In this document: piece after piece, positions 1-6,545 of the stretch
Numbering within the stretch: the stretch's first letter is position 1
Layout: the number at the start of each line of letters is the position of its first letter
NCBI GenBank assembly: GCA_021159265.1
Contig: JAGGSD010000006.1
Coordinates: 1 to 6,927, forward strand
From: Syntrophobacterales bacterium
GTDB taxonomy: Bacteria; Desulfobacterota; Syntrophia; Syntrophales; UBA6807
Length of the DNA: 6,927 nucleotides
Direction: 5' to 3'
The notes under the pieces: generated by a model
The model's input: the letters and a program-made list of their open reading frames with translations, nothing else
Database searches by the model: none
What the model was told of the DNA's origin: nothing
Position numbers and translations under genes: made by a program

Positions 1-4
1 TTCT

Positions 5-36
5 TTTTCGTGTTTTCGTACTTTCGTGTTTTCGTG
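5..36. repeat. Octamer tandem repeat, four units of TTTTCGTG
   Basis: Four consecutive 8-base units, consensus TTTTCGTG, with the CG at positions 9, 17, 25 and 33, so the period is exactly eight. Units two and three differ by one base each. It is non-coding and lies beyond the 3' end of bamA. The array may continue past the window edge. No function can be read from it. Confidence 0.8.
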
Positions 37-79
37 ATAAAAATATATCCTCTTTAGTTCCGGCTTGTTCGGGTTAGGA

Positions 80-182
80 AAAAGATAAAAGGCTCAAGGT
101 CAAAGAAATAATATGTAACATTTGATTACTGACCTTATTAGCCTTGGACCTTGAGCCTTGGACCTTTAACCTTTTATCTTTT
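80..182 (-). terminator. Large inverted repeat after bamA, possible weak terminator
   Basis: Bases 89-101 (aaggctcaaggtc) are perfectly complementary to 147-159, and 80-88 to 174-182. The two stems are offset by 14 extra bases (160-173) on one side, which equals two units of the overlapping heptamer array. On the minus-strand transcript this structure begins just after the bamA stop and its distal arm ends in a U-rich stretch, so it could slow or end transcription. The loop of about 45 bases and the bulge make it a poor classical intrinsic terminator. It may simply be a rearranged heptamer array. Confidence 0.4.
141..182. repeat. Heptamer tandem array after bamA (plus-strand consensus RCCTTKR)
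   Basis: Six consecutive 7-base units run from 141 to 182 without a break in phase. The first four alternate GCCTTGG / ACCTTGA / GCCTTGG / ACCTTTA, and the last two are ACCTTTT and ATCTTTT. The next heptad (183-189) already contains the bamA stop codon. A shorter inverted copy of the same heptamers lies at about 80-101. A 7-base period is not a coding signature, and the array resembles other heptad arrays in this window in period but not in consensus. Confidence 0.75.
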
Positions 183-185
183 GTC

Positions 186-2834
186 CTACATCATCATCCC
201 GATAGTAAATTCCCACCTGCTTGCGGATTCATCGTCCTTTCTGTCAAGGACGTGGCCCCACTCCAGTCTTAAAGGACCGATGGGAGAATACCAGCGGATC
301 CCTGCTCCCGCCGTTCGTCTCATGTCATCAAGGTGATAACCATTTTCCCAGGCATTACCCGTATCATAAAATAAAACACCCTTCATGCCGGCCTTCTTGA
401 GGAGTGGAAAGATAAATTCAAAGTTGAAGCAAAGCATGGTTTTCCCTCCCATGACATCATCACTGTCGGGAAATTTGGGCCCTACATTTCTCAACCCTCT
501 CAGAGAGTTCATGCCTCCCAGGAAAAAACGCTCGTATATGGGTATCTTTGTGTCCTCATTCTTATGCATAAATCCCGCCCGTCCTTTAACCGCGAATACA
601 TTATCCAGAGGAAGGGGAAAGAACCAGGTGGAACTGCCGGTATATTTTGTGAAACTGGTATCTCCCTGCAGTATCCCGCCGGTGTATTCTATGGATACTT
701 TGTTTTTAGAACCTTTGGTGGGAAACATGAAATTGTTTGACGTATTCCTGGAAAGAGTCACGGTAATACCACTGGATGTTATTTCGCCCTCCTGTTCTTT
801 AATCCATCGTGACGCATCTTCGTCAATATTTCTGACATCATTTGTCGAAAAGCTGTATCCAATGTATCCTTTTACATATTCCCAGAGAGGATAACCAAGC
901 GTTGTCGTAAAACCTTTTGTGCTCAGATCGTAACTGTCATAATCCTTTTCAGTATTCCAGAGATCGAATTTACTCCACAACGGCATGTCAAAAAGCCATG
1001 GTTCTGTAAAGGATAATTCGTAATTCTTTGTTTCTGATCCGAGGTAGGCGCTCAAACTCAGTGTTTGCCCTCTTCCGAAGAGGTTTCGCTGGGCCACCTG
1101 GGCCATAATGACAGCTTTGTCTGCAGCGCTGTATCCGGCGCCAACGCTGAACATTCCAGTGGGTTTTTCCTTGACCTGTATATTAACATCCGTCAAATTT
1201 GTTTCAGATCCCTTTTCCGTTTGAAAGTTAATCTCTTCAAAATAACTCAACCGGGTCAGATTCATATAGCTTTTTTTTAATTTTTCACGGCTGTATAAAT
1301 CACCTTCAACTACTGCCAGCTCTCTTCTTATGACCTTATCTCTCGTCTTTGTATTGCCGGTTATCGATATCCTATTGAAATATACAATATTCCCCTTATC
1401 TATGTGATATATCACATCGACTTTTTGATCTTTTTCCCGGGTGATAGTCTCCGGTGTAACATTGGCGTAGGCATAACCTTCATTATTACAGGCTTCCGAC
1501 AGTAAATCAATATCCTTCATGATAGATTCTCTGTCAAAATAATCTTTTTTGTTAATATGCAGTTTTTCCAGAAGATCGGCACGGGGAACGGAAAGCATAT
1601 CGCCCGTAATTCCGACTTTTCCGACTTGAAATTGTTTTCCTTCCATGACAGTTATTTTGATATAAATTCCCTTTTTGTCATGGGTTATTTCCGGCTCACC
1701 AATCTGAGCGTTTATGTAACCGTTATTATGGTAAAAGGCTTTCAGCTTATTTATATCTTGTTTCAATTTACTCATTTTGAGAAGACCCGAATCTGAAAAA
1801 AAGTGAAAGAACCCCTTTTCAGTGACTTCCATCATATCTTTCAATTCATCATCAGTATATGTTTTGTTTCCTTCAAAGGAAATCTTTTCTATGCGAAGCT
1901 TTTTATTCTCCGTTATATTAAAAATGACCCGGGTACCTTTATTGCCTGTTTTTTCTATCTTATAACTAACATTTGCGTTAAGATAACCTTTGTCATGATA
2001 CAGGGTTTTGATGTTTTCGACATCCGACTTTACCTCCTTCAAGTTCAGGATTTGTTTGGGTTTGACAGTCATAACCCCTTCTATGTCGTCTTTATCTATG
2101 TCATCGTTTCCTCTTATCTCAATCCTGGATATTAAGGGTTTTTCCTGTAAGATGAATGTTATGATTTTCCCGCCGGGGGCATCGGACACCTCTACTTTCA
2201 CATCACTGAAGTAACCCATTTTGTAAATAGCTTTTATGTCTGATGATAGTTTTCTTTCAGAAAGGAGCTTTCCTTTCTCACTTTTTAGAACATTGTATAT
2301 AGCCCCGCTTTCAACTCTGTGGTTACCTTTAAACTCTATTTTTTTTATCGTCTGTTTAACAAAAATTCTCAGTAGTATTTTGTCGGTCAGTTTTGCAGCG
2401 ATAGCGCCGATACTTTCTTTGCCTGTGCCACCGGCAAATATACCGCTTATGGTTTTTCTGTCTTTAACATCTGCAACGGTAACGTCTACACTGATCAAAT
2501 TTCCCAGACGAGTGAGACTGCCCATGACCACAAAATCGGCGCTGATTTTTTTTCCGATGACAAAGGCCAGTTCCCTGTCTATTTGTTCCCCTTCAAGCAA
2601 GCTCAAAAAAGCATCTTTATTGATAACTCGAATGTATTCTGCTTTCGATAATTCAGTAGTCAGGCGATCCGTTATCTGGCTTTTAAGGGGAAGAACATCC
2701 GATTTGCTGTGGATTTCGAAGGGGAATACGGCAATTTTTTTAGCATCTTCTGCAAAAGAATATTTTTGAAAAAGTAACGATAAGACTAATGCAGATATAA
2801 AAAAGAGGATTCTAAATTTAAGAAAAATTTTCAT
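186..2834 (-). CDS. bamA: BamA, outer-membrane beta-barrel assembly factor with N-terminal TolB/FlgO-like domain
   Basis: Central pore subunit of the Bam complex, which folds and inserts beta-barrel proteins into the outer membrane. At 882 residues it is longer than E. coli BamA (810). Residues 1-28 are a signal peptide (basic start, hydrophobic core, SFA before ED). Residues 32-158 form an extra domain of TolB-N/FlgO type (IAVFPFE; SADFVVMGSLTRLG at 98-111). Five POTRA domains follow (about 162-232, 233-311, 312-400, 401-481, 482-558), each with the (G)N and KGY/GYF-type signatures, then the barrel (about 561-882). The loop-6 motif reads LRGL (778-781) instead of the usual VRGF/Y, and the C-terminus is FTIGMMM with no terminal aromatic. 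I prefer the ATG at 2834 to the one at 2858 because it puts the signal peptide at the N-terminus; it lies one base after the lolD stop (TAACATG), implying coupled translation. The upstream AAGGG is 15 bases away, a weak ribosome site. Identity is secure; the extension's role is unknown. Confidence 0.95.
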   Translation of the reverse strand: MKIFLKFRILFFISALVLSLLFQKYSFAEDAKKIAVFPFEIHSKSDVLPLKSQITDRLTTELSKAEYIRVINKDAFLSLLEGEQIDRELAFVIGKKISADFVVMGSLTRLGNLISVDVTVADVKDRKTISGIFAGGTGKESIGAIAAKLTDKILLRIFVKQTIKKIEFKGNHRVESGAIYNVLKSEKGKLLSERKLSSDIKAIYKMGYFSDVKVEVSDAPGGKIITFILQEKPLISRIEIRGNDDIDKDDIEGVMTVKPKQILNLKEVKSDVENIKTLYHDKGYLNANVSYKIEKTGNKGTRVIFNITENKKLRIEKISFEGNKTYTDDELKDMMEVTEKGFFHFFSDSGLLKMSKLKQDINKLKAFYHNNGYINAQIGEPEITHDKKGIYIKITVMEGKQFQVGKVGITGDMLSVPRADLLEKLHINKKDYFDRESIMKDIDLLSEACNNEGYAYANVTPETITREKDQKVDVIYHIDKGNIVYFNRISITGNTKTRDKVIRRELAVVEGDLYSREKLKKSYMNLTRLSYFEEINFQTEKGSETNLTDVNIQVKEKPTGMFSVGAGYSAADKAVIMAQVAQRNLFGRGQTLSLSAYLGSETKNYELSFTEPWLFDMPLWSKFDLWNTEKDYDSYDLSTKGFTTTLGYPLWEYVKGYIGYSFSTNDVRNIDEDASRWIKEQEGEITSSGITVTLSRNTSNNFMFPTKGSKNKVSIEYTGGILQGDTSFTKYTGSSTWFFPLPLDNVFAVKGRAGFMHKNEDTKIPIYERFFLGGMNSLRGLRNVGPKFPDSDDVMGGKTMLCFNFEFIFPLLKKAGMKGVLFYDTGNAWENGYHLDDMRRTAGAGIRWYSPIGPLRLEWGHVLDRKDDESASRWEFTIGMMM

Positions 2835-2835
2835 G

Positions 2836-3504
2836 TTATAGATTACAGACCCTTCCATCCTGCAGACCGATGGTACGGGACATGCGATCGGCCAGGTGTT
2901 TATTATGCGTTACAATTACCAGGGTAATGTCCTTTGTTTTGTTCAGGTCAAGTAAGATATCGTGTATTTTTTCTCCTGTTTTGGTGTCAAGATTTCCCGT
3001 TGGTTCATCCGCTAACAGGATCCCGGGTTCCATTATCAGAGCTCTTGCTACGGCGACCCTCTGCTGCTCTCCACCGGAAAGCTCACCAGGTTTATGCACC
3101 AATCTATCACCGAGTCCCAGCTCAGTCAAGGCAATCTCTGCTTTCTCCCTGGCTTCCTGCATAGGCACGCCGTTTATCAAAGCAGGCATCATGGTATTCT
3201 CCAGGCTGGTAAACTCGGGCAGGAGGTGATGGGACTGAAAGACAAATCCTATTTCTTTATTTCTATATTCAGCCTGTTTTTGTTCATTCCACCCAAAGAC
3301 ATCAACATTATTATAAAGGATGTGACCGGAGGTGGGATGATCGAGAATCCCGAGTATAGTAAGAAAAGTGCTTTTCCCCGCACCGGAAACACCGAGAATT
3401 GCCAGAGATTCTCCCCGGTTGATTTCAAGATTGACGTCTTTCAGCACCTCTATTTTATTTCCATCCTTTATAAAGGTTTTCCCCAAATTACTGACTTCTA
3501 TCAT
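2836..3504 (-). CDS. lolD: LolD, ATPase of the lipoprotein-releasing ABC transporter
   Basis: Cytoplasmic ATP-binding subunit that drives extraction of outer-membrane lipoproteins from the inner membrane for transfer to LolA. The 222 residues match the family length and form a complete ABC domain: Walker A GVSGAGKST (38-46), Q-loop VFQ with Q90, signature LSGGEQQ (142-148), Walker B ILLADEP (162-168) with catalytic Glu167, D-loop NLD and switch His200 (VIVTH). The HHLLPEFT stretch after the Q-loop is typical of LolD in the MacB/LolD/FtsE group. The permease gene immediately upstream supports LolD over MacB or FtsE. The start ATG at 3504 gives a standard N-terminus (MIEVSNLGKTF). A GAGG ten bases upstream and an AAGGG two bases upstream are the ribosome-site candidates, both inside a heptamer array. 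The stop TAA nearly abuts the bamA start. Confidence 0.95.
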   Translation of the reverse strand: MIEVSNLGKTFIKDGNKIEVLKDVNLEINRGESLAILGVSGAGKSTFLTILGILDHPTSGHILYNNVDVFGWNEQKQAEYRNKEIGFVFQSHHLLPEFTSLENTMMPALINGVPMQEAREKAEIALTELGLGDRLVHKPGELSGGEQQRVAVARALIMEPGILLADEPTGNLDTKTGEKIHDILLDLNKTKDITLVIVTHNKHLADRMSRTIGLQDGRVCNL

Positions 3505-3506
3505 TA

Positions 3507-3562
3507 CCCTTAGTCCTCATTACTCATTGCTCGTTGCTCATCACTCAGCCCTTTGTCCTTTT
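3507..3562. repeat. Heptamer tandem array in the lolC-lolD spacer (minus-strand consensus ATGAGYA)
   Basis: Eight 7-base units fill 3507-3562 exactly. Read on the minus strand the middle units are ATGAGCA, ACGAGCA, ATGAGTA and ATGAGGA; the outer ones are more diverged (CTGAGTG, CAAAGGG, AAAAGGA and CTAAGGG). The array ends two bases before the lolD start codon and supplies its GAGG and AAGGG ribosome-site candidates. On the other side only two bases separate it from the target duplication of the MITE-like element. Confidence 0.8.
3515..3518 (-). promoter_or_regulatory. Probable ribosome binding site of lolD (GAGG)
   Basis: GAGG on the minus strand lies ten bases before the lolD ATG. It belongs to the heptamer unit ATGAGGA, so the repeat array itself seems to provide the site. 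A second purine run, AAGGG (3507-3511), is only two bases from the ATG and probably too close to act alone. Confidence 0.5.
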
Positions 3563-3570
3563 CTATTCAT

Positions 3571-3710
3571 GACTCTGTTGATTTATGAGGATTTTCGTTC
3601 AAGATCAAGGCATGCGAAAAAATAACCGCAGGCATATAGTTGATATTCCGAGGATTATTTTTTGAGCATAACGCAGAGATTGGGCGAAAAGACCTTAAAT
3701 CAACAGAGTC
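3571..3710. mobile_element. MITE-like element with 15-bp terminal inverted repeats, inserted at the lolC stop codon
   Basis: A 140-bp non-coding element bounded by perfect 15-bp inverted repeats, gactctgttgattta (3571-3585) and its complement (3696-3710). The direct repeat ATTCAT flanks it on both sides (3565-3570 and 3711-3716), as expected for a 6-bp target-site duplication. The interior is itself roughly palindromic: 3617-3625 (aaaaaataa) pairs with 3655-3663, and the segments between also match imperfectly, so the whole unit could fold into one long hairpin. No transposase is encoded, so movement would need one supplied in trans. The last two bases of the element plus the first base of the right-hand duplication form the TGA stop of lolC on the minus strand. 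The parent transposon family was not identified. Confidence 0.8.
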
Positions 3711-4965
3711 ATTCATATCTCAGGGTTTCTGCCGGATCGAATTTTGACGCCTTCCATGAAGGATAAATCGTTGCCAGAAAACATATCAGCATGGTTGCCA
3801 GAACAATAATTGAGACATCGGAGTAATTTATCCGGGAGGGAAGTTCGCTCAGATAGTACACATCTCCGGGTAATATTTTGAATCCAAACAGGTTTTCTAT
3901 GAACAAAGATAGTTTTTCAACATTAAGCGCAACAACAACTCCCCCGATACAACCCAGGACAGTGCCGATAGCGCCTATAATAATTCCCTGCAACATAAAT
4001 ATTTTCATGATGCTTTTGGATGTTGCGCCCATTGCTTTCAATATGGCGATATCTTTTGTTTTTTCCATAACAACCATAATCAGGGTAGTTATTATATTAA
4101 AAGCGGCTACCAGAACGATAAGGCTGAGGATAATAAACATGACTCTTTTTTCCAATCTAAGCGCCGCGAAGAGATTTTTATTCATTTGCATCCAGTTCCT
4201 TGCCCAGTATGGATATCCCAGTTTTTTTTCGATCCTTTCGGCAATATCTCCCGCCTTGTAAATATCGTTTACCCTGATCTCGACTCCCGTGACATTTCTT
4301 TTCATATTCAAGAAATTCTGGCACTCTGACAGAGAAAGAAAAGCCAGCGACGAATCGTATTCATAAAATCCTGATTCGAATATCCCAACGACGATAAATT
4401 TCTTGATACGCGGGACAATTCCCATTGGTGTGGGAATACCCATAGGTGATAATACATCAACCTTATCATTAAGAAACAGCCCAAGGTTTTTAGATAATTC
4501 TTTCCCGATAACAATACCGGGCAGGCCGCCTGTTCCATTTTTCTTTTCTGAAAGGGCCTGGATACTTCCTTCCACAAATTTCCCGATATTTATTACCTTA
4601 AGGACGCTGTCAGTCGATATCCCTCTTAATACCACGCCGGTTGCTCCGTCCTGACTTTTTAACATTGCCTGGCCATATACAAAAGGGGTCGATGCTGCGA
4701 CACCGTCAATTGTCTCAGCTTTCTTCATCACATTTTCGTAATCTTCCATCTGTCCACTATATTTCATCAGGACGATGTGTGAAGTGACTCCCAGTATTTT
4801 GTTTCTGAGGTCAGTCTCAAACCCGTTCATGACCGCAAGAACGATTATTAGCGCCGCAACTCCCAGAAATATGCCGGCTATTGATATAAGAGTAATGAGT
4901 GAAACAAAAGCCTGTTTCCTTTTTGCTCTCAGATATCGAAAAGCTATGAAAGATTCGTAGGACAT
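3709..4965 (-). CDS. lolC: LolC/LolE-family permease of the lipoprotein-releasing ABC transporter
   Basis: Inner-membrane subunit that receives mature lipoproteins and passes them to the periplasmic carrier LolA, powered by LolD. The 418 residues show the family's layout: TM1 (about 21-46), a large periplasmic domain (about 47-270), then TM2 (274-300), TM3 (322-348) and TM4 (383-402). EKTKDIAILKAMGATS (301-316) after TM2 is the conserved cytoplasmic segment expected to contact LolD. SPMGIPTPMGIVPR (173-186) corresponds to the loop that forms the LolA-binding Hook in E. coli LolC; this is my alignment from memory. The protein ends FDPAETLRYE, typical of the family. Only one permease gene is present beside lolD, so a homodimer or LolF-like arrangement is likely unless a second copy exists elsewhere. 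The stop TGA is created by the inserted MITE-like element, without apparent loss of protein. The start ATG has only a weak GGAA upstream. Confidence 0.93.
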   Translation of the reverse strand: MSYESFIAFRYLRAKRKQAFVSLITLISIAGIFLGVAALIIVLAVMNGFETDLRNKILGVTSHIVLMKYSGQMEDYENVMKKAETIDGVAASTPFVYGQAMLKSQDGATGVVLRGISTDSVLKVINIGKFVEGSIQALSEKKNGTGGLPGIVIGKELSKNLGLFLNDKVDVLSPMGIPTPMGIVPRIKKFIVVGIFESGFYEYDSSLAFLSLSECQNFLNMKRNVTGVEIRVNDIYKAGDIAERIEKKLGYPYWARNWMQMNKNLFAALRLEKRVMFIILSLIVLVAAFNIITTLIMVVMEKTKDIAILKAMGATSKSIMKIFMLQGIIIGAIGTVLGCIGGVVVALNVEKLSLFIENLFGFKILPGDVYYLSELPSRINYSDVSIIVLATMLICFLATIYPSWKASKFDPAETLRYE

Positions 4966-4970
4966 GATGG

Positions 4971-5033
4971 GGTTCCGGGTTTCGGGTTTTGAGTTTTATC
5001 CGACATCCGATTGTCGATTTCTTTGTATTTCTT
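4971..5033. repeat. Degenerate heptamer array in the lysS-lolC spacer
   Basis: Nine 7-base units can be laid out in one phase across almost the whole 69-base spacer. On the plus strand the first are GGTTCCG, GGTTTCG, GGTTTTG and AGTTTTA; then the consensus shifts to TCCGACA, TCCGATT and GTCGATT; the last two units (5020-5033) are T-rich and only loosely related. The array starts five bases before the lolC start and reaches the lysS stop. It leaves lolC without a strong ribosome site. Confidence 0.65.
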
Positions 5034-5034
5034 T

Positions 5035-6510
5035 TTATTTTTTTCTCATTTGGGGGAAAAGGATAACATCCCTGATTGAGGGGGAATCGGTAAAGAGCAT
5101 GACCAGCCTGTCTATTCCAATCCCCTCTCCTGCAGTCGGAGGCATGCCGTATTCCAGAGCACGGATATAATTTTCATCCATCTCGTGTGCCTCTTGATTC
5201 CCTGCTTTTCTTTCCTTGAGCTGCATGATAAATCTTTTTCGCTGGTCCTCGGGATCATTGAGCTCGGAGAAGGCATTGGCGATTTCTCTACCATAAATAT
5301 AGAGTTCGAATCGATCGGTAAAATGATCGTCATTAACACTTTTTCTTGAGAGCGGTGAGACCTCAACAGGGTAACTTGTGATGAATGTCGGTTGAATCAG
5401 CTTATCTTCAACCAGTTCTTCAAATATGACCATGATCACCTTTCCCAGCGATTCATCTTCTTTAACATCTAATCCCAGAGTTTTTGCATATTCTACGGCT
5501 AGCTTCCTGTCTTCCAGGAATTCGGGATCTATGTCGGAATATTTTATAATAGATTCTTTTACAGATAGCCTCTGCCAGGGAGGAGTCAGATCAATCTCAG
5601 TTTCCTGGTAATGGAATTTTAGGGAATCGAATATTTCCCGTGAAATACAGGTGAACAATTCCTCTGTCATGTTCATTAAATCCTGATATGTAGCGTAGGC
5701 AAGATAAAATTCCATCATGGTAAATTCAGGATTGTGGAATGTAGAAATCCCTTCGTTTCTGAAGTTTCTGTTGATTTCGAAAACTCTTTCCAATCCCCCC
5801 ACAACAAGACGTTTTAAATAAAGTTCGGGAGCTATCCGCAGGTAAAGATCCATTCCCAACGTATTATGATATGTTTTGAATGGTTTGGCCATGGCCCCGC
5901 CTGCCACAGGATGCATCATCGGCGTTTCCACCTCGAGAAAATCCATTTTCTGCATGAAATCACGAATCAACTGGATGATGCGGCTTCTTTTATGGAACAG
6001 CTCTCTGACCCCTGGGTTGACTATAAGGTCAAGGTGCCTCTGCCGGTAACGTGTTTCAATATCAGTTAGACCGTGCCACTTTTCCGGGAGTGGCCTTAAT
6101 GCCTTTGCCAGGAGACGAATTTCATCTGTCTCAACAGTCAATTCTCCCGTTTTTGTCTTGAAGACACGGCCGGCAACAAAAATGATATCTCCTATGTCGA
6201 GTCTTTTAAATAGAGAAAACTGCTTCTCACCGATTTTATTTTTTTTAATATATACCTGAATCTTTCCTTTTCGGTCCTGTATATTCAGAAACGCTGCCTT
6301 GCCGAAACTTCTCACCGCCATGAGCCTTCCGGCCAGACTAAATCTTTCCTCTATCTTTTCGAGGGCGTCATTATCCAAATGACCAAAGCGGTCCAGTATT
6401 GTTTTCGTAGTAGCGTTTACTGTTACATCATTGGGGTAAAGGTCTATTCCCTCAGCTTTAAGAGAGCCTATTTTCTCTTTTCTATTCTTCAGGAGCTCAT
6501 TTTCTCCCAT
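5035..6510 (-). CDS. lysS: Lysyl-tRNA synthetase, class II
   Basis: Cytoplasmic enzyme that activates lysine with ATP and attaches it to tRNA-Lys. The 491 residues are close to E. coli LysS (505). An N-terminal helical segment is followed by an OB-fold anticodon-binding domain (about 56-140; FSLAGRLMAVRSFGKAAF). The catalytic core starts near WHGLTDIETRYRQRHLDL (145-162). Class II motif 1 lies around FLEVETPMM (191-199), motif 2 around ERVFEINRNFRNEG to EFTMMEFY (241-269), and motif 3 at GMPPTAGEGIGIDRL (455-469) with Arg468. The chain ends PSIRDVILFPQMRKK, usual for bacterial LysRS. The ATG at 6510 has GGGGA nine bases upstream and gives the expected N-terminus. It is the first gene of the probable operon. 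All key motifs are intact, so it should be functional. Confidence 0.97.
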   Translation of the reverse strand: MGENELLKNRKEKIGSLKAEGIDLYPNDVTVNATTKTILDRFGHLDNDALEKIEERFSLAGRLMAVRSFGKAAFLNIQDRKGKIQVYIKKNKIGEKQFSLFKRLDIGDIIFVAGRVFKTKTGELTVETDEIRLLAKALRPLPEKWHGLTDIETRYRQRHLDLIVNPGVRELFHKRSRIIQLIRDFMQKMDFLEVETPMMHPVAGGAMAKPFKTYHNTLGMDLYLRIAPELYLKRLVVGGLERVFEINRNFRNEGISTFHNPEFTMMEFYLAYATYQDLMNMTEELFTCISREIFDSLKFHYQETEIDLTPPWQRLSVKESIIKYSDIDPEFLEDRKLAVEYAKTLGLDVKEDESLGKVIMVIFEELVEDKLIQPTFITSYPVEVSPLSRKSVNDDHFTDRFELYIYGREIANAFSELNDPEDQRKRFIMQLKERKAGNQEAHEMDENYIRALEYGMPPTAGEGIGIDRLVMLFTDSPSIRDVILFPQMRKK

Positions 6511-6519
6511 AAAGACAAA

Positions 6520-6524
6520 TCCCC
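6520..6524 (-). promoter_or_regulatory. Probable ribosome binding site of lysS (GGGGA)
   Basis: GGGGA on the minus strand, nine bases before the lysS ATG, is the only purine-rich candidate near the start and supports the chosen start codon. Confidence 0.55.
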
Positions 6525-6545
6525 ACTTTCTTAATAAATTTCGCT

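Larger units (their letters stand above)
1..185. other. Intergenic region downstream of bamA
   Basis: This stretch holds no convincing gene. From left to right it has an octamer array, an AT-rich patch (about 37-60), a short segment with a weak hairpin around 61-75, and a large inverted repeat (80-182) ending against the bamA stop codon. In related bacteria a periplasmic chaperone gene (skp/ompH type) and lpxD often follow bamA. If so here, they lie outside the window. Confidence 0.6.

Noticed and set aside
186..200. Frameshift or truncation at the 3' end of bamA
   Set aside because: The last strand is complete in length and the other frames give no better C-terminus, so the Met-rich end is treated as real though unusual.
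385..894. Plus-strand open frame of 169 codons opposite the bamA barrel region
   Set aside because: Antisense shadow with no family features; the minus-strand frame encodes conserved barrel strands throughout.
2236..2769. Plus-strand open frame of 177 codons opposite the 5' part of bamA
   Set aside because: It lies wholly antisense to a secure bamA coding region, has no recognisable domain and no ribosome site, and is explained by codon bias of the opposite strand.
3507..3562. Possible CRISPR or iteron array
   Set aside because: Units are only seven bases with no spacers, the copies are degenerate, and no cas, rep or origin genes are nearby.
4308..4577. Minus-strand 89-codon frame within lolC
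   Set aside because: Same strand but a different frame from the intact permease gene, with no conserved features; an out-of-frame shadow.
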